A DNA stretch of 64,000 nt from Epiperipatus broadwayi. Its lineage: Eukaryota; Onychophora; Udeonychophora; Euonychophora; Peripatidae. The translations under genes and the position numbers were made by a program. Below are positions 34,766 to 45,940 of this stretch, one piece after another. The stretch spans positions 618,001-682,000 of the forward strand of contig JAQFVV010000347.1 of assembly GCA_028023455.1 (NCBI GenBank). The letters are read 5' to 3'. The stretch's first letter is position 1. Each line of letters starts with the position of its first letter. Under the pieces are notes generated by a model. The model saw nothing but the letters and a program-made list of their open reading frames with translations. It made no database searches and was not told where the DNA came from.

Positions 34766-36585
34766 TTAACATTTTCAAGCAGGCTTAAGATGTTTATAAT
34801 TAATTGATTAGTAATCAATCCAGATAATCACCTAATTTGTTTGCATTCATTTAGAAGTGTTTGTTTATTATTATTATTATGAAGCATTTAATTGGGATTA
34901 GCAATTAGATAACAGATGAAATATAAAAAATTTCACCAGTCAGCAGTTTATCAATCTTATGATTTATTTTCCGCCATTCTTTTCCGAGTATAAATGATGA
35001 AGCTTTGGCCCTGGTAGACCTAATTTTAAGATGTTATGGAAATATTTATTAGACGATTGCTTTATAATAAATCTCAAATTATTACTATAATAATGATTGT
35101 TCAAAGTTGGATAAAAATAATGATTCTACAAAAATAGTTATATGGAAAGTTACTACGGATAACAATTGTTTTTTTATTTCTCGAAAACATTTCTTTTAGC
35201 AAAAGAATTTTTGAATCAACAATCACATTATCATAATTGAATGATAAAATATGATGACATTATAGTTATATATAAATATATATACACACAATTATAAGTA
35301 AAAAAGCCTTAAGTATTCCACTATAAAGTGATACTCTCTCCAATATCTAAGTCTAGATAAACAGACAAGGAGAATGCCATTACTCAACGCAATGATTCAA
35401 TCAACCTTTTTTCTTCTTTTACTTTATGGCTAAAAATTATTATTATTTATATTATATAGTTTGTTTGATGCTGGCTATTAACGATCATTAATTGTGTTGC
35501 CTATAGGCTAAGTACTTGAAATAATTTATAATTCACCTGATAATATCTTTAAAATTTTGCCTGAATTCAAATTCTGTTCTATGTCTACTAATCATTACAC
35601 ACAAGAACCTCTACATATATACACATACATTCAAATGAGTTATTTCTCAACAGTCAATTATATGATTAGAAAATGTTAATGTTGTTGTGCAATTTTTTTC
35701 TTCAAAAATAAGTAAAAACAAATTTTATGATTTTTTTTTACAGCATCAGATGCTCAAATGAACATTGGGTACCAAAATAAAAAACTGAAATTAAGCTGAA
35801 ACTTTTTTTTCCAACTGATAACTGATCCAGAAATATTTAATGCAAATCTACTACTATCACAATTAGGCCAAACTGCTCTACCATAAAACTGACTGGATCT
35901 ATAATTTATTTGTGTTAACATAATGTCAAGTTATTTTAATTATATTCATAATAAATAGGTTATTCAATGTATATACATTTCGCAAATGTTTATTGATTAT
36001 AATTTCTCTCTTTTTTACTTTTTAAAAAATGTTTAAAAATATTTAACAACAATAACAAAAAGAAAATAGACTATTTACTTGCTTAAACGAGTGGTAATGA
36101 TTATGCATGACAAATAAAAATTTGAACTTAAATTCAGAAATCTATACATCTTGAGATCATCATTCCATTATTAAGCTATTTTGAAGAGAGTATCTTAATA
36201 TCATATAAAAATATGTGAATAAATTAAGCATAGGTGGCACCATCTGTCTTTTGAAAAAGTTTATTTGTGTTGTATAACTCATTAGAAACTCCCACTACTT
36301 CCTGTTCAGTTTCATATATATATAGCATGCAATTCATTTATTCTAATATTGTGGCTTACTCAATATTTTTACTTAATACTTTTTTTTGTTAGAGACATTA
36401 TTATTTTTTATATTATATAGGTTTGTTTTTTTTTTAATTCTTGGCTATTGTTATAAAATGTGTTCAAAAATAGAGAAAAGGCCAGCCTCTTAAATAGCAT
36501 TCTATCACACAGGAATGGCAAAGCAAAAGATAATATTCAACAGGCTAATTAATTACCATATAGAGAGGTCTTGCAGCTGAATTTT
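34766..36585. other. AT-rich DNA without a recognisable gene
   Basis: No coding or repeat structure recognised beyond short TA and TTA runs. Confidence 0.5.
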
Positions 36586-36720
36586 TTGCTGTGTTCATTA
36601 AATAATCAAGTAGCATTATTACTCAGGAAATTATATGAAGTTTGAGCAACAGAAGTGAACTTTGAACTCCAGAGTTCAACAATCTCTCGCTGTATTAAAT
36701 CATACAGGGCACTATTGTTA
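36586..36720 (-). repeat. tRNA-derived SINE (decayed)
   Basis: On the minus strand, TTGTTGAACTCTGGAGTTCAAAG matches the head of the 25.4 kb copy (TCTGGAGTTCAAAG), and ATTTCCTGAGTAATAATGC then TTGATTATTTAAT is the shared tail. Confidence 0.5.
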
Positions 36721-37139
36721 TTAGCCAAAAATAATTAGATATTCATTCATTAACTGGATGAGTAGATAGATTGTTTCTAAACTGGCTATCTAAAAATTAG
36801 TAAGTTTGTTTATAAATTCTCTCAGCTGATTGAAAAGAAAAAAATATTCAAATCTCCCTCCAGTTTAAATTCTATATCATGACCATAGATATAGCGATGC
36901 AGACATTGTAGCAACTATATCATAAAGATCTTTATAAGTATTTGACAAAAATTTAATTGTCATTTTGGAACCATAATATTTAAAATGCATAGTGGTATAG
37001 TAGTTTCTAATAATGATAAAAGAAATCCCTAGTTACTTCATAATATATGGTCTATACACAAAAATTTCAAATGTGTTCTAATTAAAAAGAAGTTATTTTA
37101 CATTATATTATATATAAAGGTTGGGTATTAATATTAGAC

Positions 37140-37265
37140 CCTGAGAATGGTTTGGTATAGTGGTAAAATGTCAGATTCAAAGTCAAGGTCCAGGGATAAC
37201 TGAAACTCTTTCTTTTCCCAGTTTCAAATATTTTTATGAAATTCCAAGTAATAACCCATTTGGAC
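37140..37265 (+). repeat. tRNA-derived SINE
   Basis: TTTGGTATAGTGGTAAAATG is an A-box-type head. GGTCCAGGGATAACTGAAAC occupies the B box position. The unit closes with GAAATTCCAAGTAATAACCCA and TTATTTAT. Confidence 0.55.
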
Positions 37266-38440
37266 TGTTATTTATAATAATTTAAATTTTGAGTTTAATT
37301 TTTTTCACCTTACTCTCCAAATATATATATAAACACAATATTACTATCCAGTTCGAATGTTTATAATTTTAAAAAAGGCCCATTACAACGCATGACATAT
37401 TAAGTTGTAGATATTCCTAAACTTACTTATATAATTGTAGCTCTAAGCATGTTGGGTGAATTTATAAGTACTTAATATAGATGTAGTGAAACTACACGTT
37501 TTACATTATGAATTCGTTACACAACTATTTTCCTCTTTTTTTAAAAAAAAAAAAAAAACGTTATATTTTTTTATGCTATGAATAATATTTTATATATGTA
37601 AAAAAAGTCCAAATAATAAATGTCTATAAAATACCTCTTTTTACACTATCACGTACAATCCAGCAGATCTATAAAATATGAGAAATATAATACAAGTAAC
37701 CCGTTCAAATACTGCACAATGTTTACAGTTAGATTTGAAAAATTTGCTTATATTTTTAAAATATAAATATATAATATTACGTTTTTGCAATCTAAAAACT
37801 TATTTAAAAATATATTTAAAGTGATGATTGGCACAATATAAAACTTTAGAGAAAATAATTACTTTTGGTTAAATAATATTCGATTGAAAATAGTTTCACT
37901 TTAAATTTTTAAATTGTAATCAAAGATTAAAATATGGTTAAAATGTATTACCTTCATCATTAATCTTAATAATGCAATTCACAGTTAAAAAGTTTGAATG
38001 TTATCAAAAACTATCTGAAATCTTTATCTTATGATTTCCAAAAATATATTTCCAATAATTTTAAATACAAAGATTCTTAAAACATTTTAAAATAAATATT
38101 TAAAGTAGGTAAACGATTCACTTTTAATATATAATATATCCGCACTATAAAACATTCAATGAGATTATTTCACTCCTTATACATATATATATAACTGCGT
38201 TACCGTAACTATTACTATTATATGAGTAAGATCTCTTCTCCGGAACGCAAAATCAGCATAAGTAATATTTAAAAAAATTGAATTTGTCATCTTAAACCGA
38301 TTAGATCATGTGTAAAATTGATTTTATTATAAATACTAAAGATTTAGTTATCTAAAATTAAGATTAACATACGTTTACATTATTACTCTTTTCTTAATTA
38401 TGGCGCTGACATATATATGTATAAGGTACTTTTGTTAACT
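37266..38440. other. AT-rich DNA downstream of the caudal gene
   Basis: No gene or clear repeat is recognised. Because caudal is on the minus strand, this is its 3' flank. Confidence 0.5.
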
Positions 38441-38445
38441 GAACA

Positions 38446-38451
38446 TTTATT
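38446..38451 (-). terminator. Polyadenylation signal of the caudal gene
   Basis: AATAAA on the minus strand, about 72 nt past the stop codon, with T/GT-rich sequence further on. It implies a 3' UTR of only about 90-100 nt. In such AT-rich DNA the hexamer may also be chance. Confidence 0.5.
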
Positions 38452-38522
38452 AAATTCTTTTTGTATTTTACAAAATAACTATTAGAAAAATTGCAATTTA
38501 TAAAATTTTGACCTTTAACAAA

Positions 38523-38755
38523 CTATTCTTGCTTTATTTTCATTATATCGTTTTTACTTTTGCTTTGTTTTCTTTCTTTCGCTCTTCTGTTTTGGAACCA
38601 TATTTTTACTTGCCTTTCTGATAAATTCAGTGATTGCGCTAATTCAGATTTTCGTTTAATTGTAATATAACGACTATAACGAAATTCTTTTTCTAGTTCT
38701 AACCGCTGGTAGTCGCTGTACACCACTCTATACTTATCCTTTGTTCTTGTTTTAC
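38523..38755 (-). CDS. cad: Caudal/Cdx ParaHox transcription factor, homeodomain-containing terminal exon (partial gene)
   Basis: This exon encodes a DNA-binding regulator of the caudal/Cdx family, which in animals patterns the posterior body and gut. It begins with the family-typical KTRTKD lead. The 60-residue homeodomain then fills 38741-38562: Y8, Q12-R13-LELEKEF in helix 1, YSRYITI in the loop, [19 protein letters not shown] in helix 3, with W48, Q50, N51 and R53 present. The run RLELEKEF plus YSRYITI marks caudal rather than other Antp-class genes. Twelve residues, mostly Lys/Asn/Ile, follow to a TAG, so the C-terminus is very short. The exon start at 38755 is placed after a T-rich tract and TAAAG, restoring the conserved Gly-Lys-Thr-Arg. 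Any intron interrupting helix 3 (as vertebrate Cdx has between 44 and 45) is absent. The N-terminal exon(s) with the hexapeptide were not found. Confidence 0.92.
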
Positions 38756-38785
38756 CTTTAAAAAAAAAAAGAATAAGGGAATTAA
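38756..38785 (-). promoter_or_regulatory. 3' splice site before the caudal homeodomain exon
   Basis: The minus strand reads a polypyrimidine tract of about 12 T ending TAAAG, directly before the GT that completes the conserved Gly codon of GKTRTKD. The base before AG is A rather than the preferred C or T, so it is a weak-looking acceptor, offset by a strong pyrimidine tract. In vertebrate Cdx genes an intron lies at nearly this place, which supports it. Confidence 0.6.
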
Positions 38786-39096
38786 CATAAATTTAGCAAC
38801 TATTTTTTTTTTTTTTACAAAAATAATTATTAAATATATTAAAGCATAGGTTTGAAAATGTATATTTGTTTGTGTGTGCGTATGTCACGATGTCGAAATC
38901 TTTTATTTGGGAATAATTGCTATTTTTTTTTCCTAAAGATTTATTTGAAAGTATTAATATCACTGAGATAGTCAAATGTTTTTTTATTACTTGAACAGGA
39001 TTTTATTACCAAAAAATGTATCTACAACATAAGATTAAATTAAAAAGTAACTCAGTCCTGGTAAGAATATAACGTTTTTGATATCACTGATCAGGG
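38786..39096. other. Presumed caudal intron, proximal part
   Basis: AT-rich DNA directly upstream of the homeodomain exon with poly-T runs. No second coding exon is recognised. Confidence 0.4.
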
Positions 39097-39625
39097 CCAA
39101 TCGGGGGGGGGGGGTAGCTGTTCCAGGCCTCACAATATTAGAGGCCTCAACTTGGTAACTCAATATGTTAAACAAAAATATAGGAGAAGGCAAAGTGATA
39201 TCACAGCTCGAAGAACAACATTAATTTTACAGTTAAATTCCCAAAAAAAAAAATATTTGCGAAAAACTTTTTCAAGCAGACATACCAAGAGTGGAAAACA
39301 TAAGCCAGTTTAGGAATGAGGTCCAATTTGATAACACTGCAATGAAAACAACTACAGCACTCAGCAATTGGAAAAACTAATAGTCTCAGTCCCCTGTCAG
39401 CTAGTTCTGCACTAATAGTGTTCTAGGATACTAATAATGCTAGAGTGAATTTACCCTATCCAAGTGCTATCTAGATCTGATCTGCTTGCTCATTTCCGAC
39501 TCCTAACTGCTCCCAGAGTTCTGTTTTTGGCCCTCTCTCTCCCCACATTCTTATTTTAAGTTTTGCAGGTTCTTTAACATGTTTGTTGTCTGGGGCTTTG
39601 CATTTTCTCTGAAAGGTCCTGTCAC
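39080..39625. other. GC-richer block starting with a 12-G run; probable decayed transposon
   Basis: The block opens with TCAGGGCCAATC and 12 Gs, then GGCCTCACAATATTAGAGGCCTC, in which GAGGCC/GGCCTC repeats recall terminal sequences of some hAT elements. On the plus strand an open stretch (about 39188-39360) reads an Arg/Gln-rich then mixed peptide without known domain. Composition differs sharply from both flanks. The assignment to a transposon is inference. Confidence 0.3.
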
Positions 39626-40425
39626 TTATGATAATTACATCGCATTAATATTATAATTTTGTTTTATAGTCAGACCAACAATGTTTATTTGACTAATCTA
39701 ATTAACCTAGAATCATTTTTTATGACTCACTGGATTAATATGGACCAAATACCTAAAAATAAAAAATATACTAAACTTTATTCTGAGCTATCTAATTAGA
39801 ATTTTATAGTCTATCCAATTTTAAATCCAGTCCTTGGGTATATTATGGGAATATACTAACCACTATACTATAAAAATCTTAAATAGCTCATTCAAGAACA
39901 AAGGTTTTTCATCACATTATTTTTTAGTTTAGTCAATTTTTAGTTTGTGATTTTATTAGTTTTATTTCTTTGTTTTACCTTTTAATTAAGAATAGCAATA
40001 GACTCATTGATCAATCAATAATTGGATCACTGAACTAATTATATATATATATATAGTGGCAATCTAAAAAATCTCTCAGAAATTCTCAATTACATGGGGG
40101 GGGGGATAAAGTTTTTGGAAATAAAAGGCAGTTGCATTAATTTATACACTGGAACATCATGTTTTTTTTTTTACAATATTATTGTTGTGTACCTAGTGGA
40201 TTATAATCAAAATAAAAAATTATAAACAAAAAAAAACTACAACATATGAATATGTATGTATTCGACTGGCAGATTATTGTAAAATTTAACATCCAATATA
40301 TTGTATACAGGTAATTGAACTCTGGTAATCTATGTAGGTAAACAAATCAATTTTTTTTTTATGTTATTAATTATTGTAACTCTATTTTACAAGATAACTT
40401 CTAGAGTAAAGAAATTATTAAAATT
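39626..40425. other. AT-rich DNA without a recognisable gene
   Basis: A (TA)n run at about 40041-40057 and a 10-G run at 40096-40105 are the only marked features. Confidence 0.5.
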
Positions 40426-40427
40426 CA

Positions 40428-40560
40428 TTATGGGGTGTTTGATGCAGTGGTAAATGCCAGTTTCTGAAACTCAAGATTTAAGGATCATAATGCAGTTTTA
40501 TCACTTACAGGGCTAAAACTCAAGAATCTCTAAGCAATAAGCCATTCAATTACTTTTTTT
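40428..40560 (+). repeat. tRNA-derived SINE
   Basis: TTTGATGCAGTGGTAAATGCC is the A box head and AAGGATCATAATGCAG lies at the B box position. The tail is AGAATCTCTAAGCAATAAGCC, then CAATTA and a T run. It aligns well with the 12.3 kb copy. Confidence 0.6.
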
Positions 40561-41429
40561 TTTATGGACAATCTGTATCTTAATTTATGATTTCCAGATA
40601 TAATATCAACTTGAATAAATTGTGATACTACATTTGTAATTGATTCATATTATTTGAAAGCAGATTTTATGAATCTAAACAGTTATTTAGCAAATAACAC
40701 TATGAAAAAGCAAAACTCATTTCTAATTTTCAAGGCAGTTCACAATGCTTTTTACCAATTTTCAAAAAACTGTTATGGCAACTTAACTTTTGACTCATTA
40801 TATTTCAATGATAATAATATTCCATAATATTACCAAATATATTTTTTTATTTTTGTATATATGTAATATTAATTGGAGCTATAATTGCCATCTTCTCTAA
40901 GCACTGGTCACATTAATTTTGTGCCTCCAGTGCCACAGCTACTAAGTAATGAATAAAAAGCAATTACTACTTTAGTTTTCCAAGCTGTTATGTGAAGTTT
41001 AGATCAGACAATAACACCTATCAGTGTGAAATTTAAATCAGAATAGATATCCACCAATTTCATTCAAATCAGCTTATAAGATAATTTACAAAAGCAGAGT
41101 TAATTACTATTCATTTTAATAACTTTGTAGATACAGTAAACTATCAAATATTGATAGCTTTGGCAGTGAAGATATTGTATTGATGTGACCAGTTGCTTGA
41201 AGTTAGGAAGTTATCTTTTTTAATTAATCTTACATATTATTTGGTGCTATTTAATTTAATCTTATGTGTTTAATTGTTCTATGATTGTTTAAAAGATTAT
41301 TAAAATGAGTAATTATTAATCCTGCTTTTGTAAATTAGATTTGATATAAACCAATTTGAGTGAAGCACATTAACATTAGATAATTCAAATTCCATCATGG
41401 TTAGTATGCAGGTAAAAAACAAAATAACC

Positions 41430-41535
41430 TGTGAAGCATTGTTAGTTGAGATGTCAGCACAGCTGCCTTGCAAGCAAGCAGTTGGTTGCAGATGATTGTT
41501 GTGGGTTTGTCACCCGGCTGATGCTATGACATATA
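41430..41535 (+). repeat. Possible second type of tRNA-like SINE
   Basis: This GC-richer segment contains GTTAGTTGAGATGTCAGCA and GGGTTTGTCACCC, at A-box and B-box spacing. The middle (TTGCAAGCAAGCAGTTGGTTGCA) is partly palindromic. It stops shortly before the piggyBac-like left end. Confidence 0.3.
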
Positions 41536-41581
41536 GAAAAAAATAGTCTTTGAATAGCCCACTTCAAAAATGCTTCTTTAA

Positions 41582-42348
41582 CCCTTAAACCGCTAATTAT
41601 ATTATTGGTTGTATGAGGTAAAAATCAAATCTTTTAATTGGCCAACTCACAAACTGAAGACAAAGCCTATTGTTAAAACATATTCGCCTATAATATTAAA
41701 TTCAACTCAGATACGTTTATAAAAAGTATATTACTAATTTTTCAGGTTATGAAAGAGAACGAAAGTTCTTTCAAAAATAAATTGCTATTTATTTATTATA
41801 AAATATATTCAATTTCAGCAAATATAAAGTGAATGTCTAAACAAAAAAGTGCTGACGCAAACGCTTTTTTTCAATTTTACGTTATGGAAAAGTAAAGATT
41901 TCTTTTTGCTAAATCTTAAATATTTTTACTAAAATCTTCAATATTTTTCGAAAATAATTTTGTTTTTTTAGTATATTTTTTAAAAAACTATTTTAATTTC
42001 TCAAATTATATTTTTTTAATATTTAAATTACATTCGAAATGAAAATCTCAGCATTTTTCTTTATTTTCTTTGATCAGGCGGTTTCTTTGTTCTTTCCAGC
42101 CAATCAGAATGTCTTTTTCGGCTGAGAGCCAGATGACAGCCAATCACCGACAAGGTTCTTCTTTGTTTAGTTTTAAATGCATTTTTTTTTATTTTTTACT
42201 TGTAAAATAATTTGGAAGAGGGCACCATCTTACAGAACTTTTAATAACCTAATCAATAACTGTCAAATGAATATTCTACCATTAAAACTAGCAGAATTAG
42301 AGTGACGTCAGATGTCGACGAGATGCCTCGTAAGAGGCGGTTAAAGAA
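41582..42348. mobile_element. Nonautonomous piggyBac-like element, 767 bp, TTAA target duplication
   Basis: The element is bounded by TTAA at 41578-41581 and 42349-42352. The left end reads CCCTTAAACCGC and the right end, reversed, TTCTTTAACCGC, a 9 of 12 terminal match of the CCC/TTT-AACCGC type seen in piggyBac elements. It encodes no transposase. Its right half is GC-richer and carries two CCAAT boxes (AGCCAATCAGAATG and AGCCAATCACC) and TGACGTCA followed by TGTCGACGAGATG. It lies about 2.8 kb upstream of the caudal homeodomain exon, probably inside an intron or the upstream region. Confidence 0.6.
42108..42311. promoter_or_regulatory. CCAAT boxes and CRE-like site inside the piggyBac-like element
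   Basis: CCAATCAG near 42101, CCAATCAC near 42140 and the CRE consensus TGACGTCA at 42303-42310 lie within about 210 bp. In the surrounding DNA such GC-richer motifs are rare. They may be the element's own promoter remnants. Any effect on caudal is speculation. Confidence 0.3.
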
Positions 42349-42352
42349 TTAA

Positions 42353-42990
42353 CAGTTTTCAGAGAGAATCTATGAAAGCGAAAGCATTATTCACAAGACA
42401 TATTATCGATCAGGTAGTGACAGTTTTAACAGATTTTATTCTTGTCTTATTTTCTCAGTTTAGTGATTGGTCAATTAAAGGTAATGTAAAATATGAAAGC
42501 ATAAAGTTTTTTTTTACTTCTATTATTAAAACTTTTAAAAAAGTCTTATCAAGAGGTATTAATTGAATTAAGAAACGATAGAAATTTGACGTTAAAACAT
42601 AAAGTAGAAGTTTTGATTGATAAAAAAAAAAAAATCTTCTTATTGCTAAGAAAGCTTTTAATCATGTTGTTGAAAATGTCAACTATAAATAAAAAAAGAG
42701 GGAATGATTAGTTAAACAAATGCGACTGTTATATGTATTTTATTCAATGTTTTAAAAAATCTACTAATAGCATCAGATTCACTATTCATTAGGTATATTA
42801 TTTACATATAATTTTATTATAATTGTTAATCACAAATTTTGTTATTAAATTCACATATGAAATTAAAAATTATAAACTATTTAATAACTTTTTAAAGATT
42901 CTATTGATATACAATTTTAATTAATTAATGCATAATATAAATTATTTAAAAATTATACAAATGCAAAATATATAAAGAAGTATGAGCATC
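42353..42990. other. AT-rich DNA; short unassigned ORF
   Basis: A 64-codon ATG frame (42372-42566, plus) starts just past the piggyBac-like end with less biased composition at its start. No family is recognised. The remainder is very AT-rich. Confidence 0.3.
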
Positions 42991-42994
42991 CCAA

Positions 42995-43057
42995 GAAAAA
43001 ATGAGATCAATTTGGGGGCGGCGCTATTAGAAAAAGATTGGAAAACACTATTCTAAT
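42995..43057 (+). mobile_element. Solo terminal end of a hAT-type transposon
   Basis: The block CAATTTGGGGGCGGCGCTATTAG, then GATTGGAAAACACTATTCTA, resembles the 3' end of hAT elements of the TAGTGGTTCCCAAAC type when read in reverse (TAGAATAGTGTTTTCCAATC). It is only about 340 bp from the complete hAT element but differs in terminal sequence, so it is a separate, truncated insertion. Confidence 0.4.
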
Positions 43058-43394
43058 TGGATATCCATTTATGGATCTGCAATAGGATAAATAACTATGT
43101 TGACTATGGCTAACTATTTGAAAGATTTTTTTCAAAACATTACTCAATATAAGTTTAAATTTTAAGTCAAGTCCATATTATACTGAATGCATTAAATACA
43201 ATTTCATAATACTCTTCAATATATATAAATAAATGTGTTTTTATAAAATATAATCTTGCTATTTTTATTCAAATTTTCAAATCATATGTCGTAAGTTACT
43301 CAGCTTTGTTAAGAATTATTATTTCTACTGCTAGATTTCATGGAGGCTTTGAAAAAATATGATTTTCAAAATGGTCCTATAACTTTGACAGATT

Positions 43395-43402
43395 GATTAG
43401 AT
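43395..43402. repeat. Left target-site duplication of the hAT element
   Basis: GATTAGAT, matching GATTATAT at 46572-46579 in 7 of 8 bases. An 8 bp duplication is the hAT hallmark. Confidence 0.75.
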
Positions 43403-44098
43403 CAAGAGTTCCCAAACTTTTTTCATCTGCAGATCCCTTTACCAAAAACTTTTAGAAGTGTCGACCCCTAGTCATTTACTTTACTTACTCATATTAATAA
43501 ATTTGTACAGTATTCGATATTAAATAGTTTATTAGATATCAAAGTTTTCATTTTAATCACTTGTATTTAATGATTGAAAAAGATAAAAGGACTACAAAAT
43601 ATGGCATTATCTTATGCAACATTATAATTTGATTTCAGATAATTAAGTGTGATGATATTTAAGATTCACACTTTCAAATATAAGTACTTTGGACTGACTT
43701 GGATATATATTAAGACAAGTAAAGAAGAGAGTGGAACCGCTCTTTTCTTATTAAAATTCTCTGTCCCAGTGCTTAAGATTTGATTGGCTGGTTGTAGTCA
43801 TAAGCGCTTGAGAGATTTGCACTCTCTCATTTATTTCAACATTAAATATCGAAACTGCACTAACGAAAATTAAAACCAAAAATTATAGGAACATTTTGTT
43901 TTCATGTTTGACATTTCTGAAATAAATATGTAAACTTTAAATAAATACAAATATTAAAATCATTTTATTGAGAATAAAAATCAAATGCAAAAATTAATAT
44001 ATTCAGACAGAATTAAATATCAACAAAATTACAACAAAAGATTTTAACCAGAATGACAAAATAAGAATACCAAACAAATTAGCTTATAAAACTGAATT

Positions 44099-45572
44099 TA
44101 ATGAGATGGGTGTAACTAGTGATCAGTCAACAATTTATCTAGGTTAGGTTTTAAATTAGTGAAGTGCATTCTCAAATTTCCATGTTCAGTGATATGCAAT
44201 TAATATCTGTTCTGATGCAGGTTTAAAACTACATGGAAGCCTTTCTCTACCAAATACAATGATGGAAATACCAGCAAATACTTTCATACAACAGTCCATA
44301 GAGCCAAGTACAGAAGTAGAATATTTTGTTGCAGTGAAAACTTTTGATAACACTGTCTAAATTATACTTTGAGATCCTCATTCATGCTTACGGTTATCAG
44401 CTTAACCTGCAAAATTGTATTTGGTTCTACACTAGTAGTATATGGGTTTATTATCCAATATGGTATTTCCAATGTTAGAATATCTTCAAACTTGGTTTTG
44501 AAATCTAAGTGAAAAGCTTCCAAGTGATTGACATACAGCAAGATGTTTTTTTTCTTGGGTTATGCCTATCTTAAATAAGTTGGGAACTGGGAAAGCTCAG
44601 ATCTTGTAATATTTTGCTTAAAAAAACCATTAAACTGGCAACACACTTAATTGAGGGAAAAAAAAGCATTATTTCAAATTCTGTTGACAACTGCTATAAC
44701 AAACTGAAGTACTTGATGCAATTTGTCACTAAGGTTCTTGGCTACTAAATGTTGCCTATGGATTACAAAGTGGACTGCAAGCACTTCAGGTACATATTTC
44801 AGGTAACTTATAAAATTTGTGATAATGAACAACTATATCTGGTGCTCTGTCTGTCACAACAGATATTATATTTGTCAATGGAAATTCTTTTCCCCTAAAA
44901 AATAACTCCATTAAATATTGATTTGTGTCTGGTGTCCATTTTTAAAATTCTAGCAAAGAAGCAGCTTTTCATGCATATTCTTATTTTATATAAAGTGAAC
45001 ATATATGCCTTCAATAAAGCTTCATTGCTGGTAATGTTGACTCATCCAATTGGAAAGAAAAAATGTTTTTTTTCTGCAAATGATTGCACAAACAGTTTTC
45101 CATGTCATGATTCATTTCATTGATACATCTTTGAACTGTGTTATTGCTCAAAGAAATCCTTTTTATACCATCTTGTGCAGGTTTTTAGAGTTCAGTGTTC
45201 AATATTTTCATGATAGCCAGTAGAATTAATTTTTCTCCTATGGTATGTGGCATGCCAGACTTTGCAATGAGGAACAATATGTTGTATGATGCCCTTAATC
45301 CATCATTATTTTGCTTCAATGATGAAACAAACATATTATTTATCATAGTTCTCTTCAGAATTTTATCTTTTTATTTGAAAGTATGACAAATCTTTTTTGT
45401 CAGGATGAATTCTGTTTAAATAATCTGCTAGTTTAGATGATTTCATACATTGCTAAAGATTTTTTCGCATGTGAGGCATATTGGTAGAACGTTTGTTTGA
45501 TAATGATGAGCCAAATCCTTGCTGCAGATAGTCCAAGCTATACTGCCTGCATTTCTTTTTTGGTTTAGTCAT
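44099..45572 (-). pseudogene. hAT transposase with N-terminal BED-like finger (FAM200/ZBED-like), broken
   Basis: From an ATG at 45572 the minus strand reads KKKCRQYSLDYLQQGFG and, after a stop, MKSSKLADYLNRIHPDKKDL: the finger region with the final His pair partly altered (Y for H). Further on come an AEKK...NEALLKAY-like stretch and HFVIHRQHLVAKNLSDKLHQ (about 44720-44780), a strongly conserved His-Arg segment of this transposase group. The C-terminal dimerisation region (about 44100-44300) reads EKGFHVV, ITEHGNLRMHFTNLKPNLDKL and ends HPSH. At least ten stops or shifts occur, and the region between finger and catalytic part is shortened. A full-length relative has roughly 600-700 residues. 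Confidence 0.85.
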
Positions 45573-45699
45573 ATTATTATTATTTGAAATAAAAACTTTT
45601 ATTACCAAACAATTTTGACAGCCCCTTTGATAAAAAAAACAACAACAATAAAGTATTTTTTTCTACTTCTTCTTCTCCTATGTATTGATTTCTATTATA

Positions 45700-45926
45700 A
45701 CATATCATACCATTGACACCTTCTTTGACACTTTATCAATACTTTTATTTTTATTATTTGTATTACACTAACAGTTTCGACTGTCCTGCAGTCATCATCA
45801 GAGTTCTTAGAATCAACAAGAACTCTGATGATGACTGCAGGACAGTCGAAACTGTTAGTGTAATACAAATAATAAAAATAAAAGTATTGATAAAGTGTCA
45901 AAGAAGGTGTCAATGGTATGATATGT
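45700..45926. repeat. Near-perfect foldback nested in the hAT element, 109 nt arms, 9 nt loop
   Basis: The left arm 45700-45808 and right arm 45818-45926 are almost exact reverse complements (loop AGAATCAAC), starting ACATATCATACCATTG. Each arm carries CTCTGATGA, GACTG-cagga-CAGTC and GAAAC (plus strand 45825-45852). The arms are far less decayed than the transposase, so it probably inserted, or was kept identical by gene conversion, later. Confidence 0.93.
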
Positions 45927-45940
45927 AACAATAAAGTATG

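Noticed and set aside
40280-40330. A Tyr-Trp-Met codon run on the minus strand as the caudal hexapeptide
   Set aside because: The flanking residues do not resemble the Cdx hexapeptide region, and the frame is AT-rich noise.
44923-45386. Plus-strand frames of 63-66 codons
   Set aside because: They are antisense to the hAT transposase remnant.
45825-45852. A confirmed hammerhead ribozyme
   Set aside because: The core and stem II are suggestive, but I could not form convincing stems I and III with a UH cleavage site, so it is reported only as a motif.
45695-45931. Two nearly identical ORFs on opposite strands
   Set aside because: They arise because the DNA is an almost perfect palindrome; neither is a gene.
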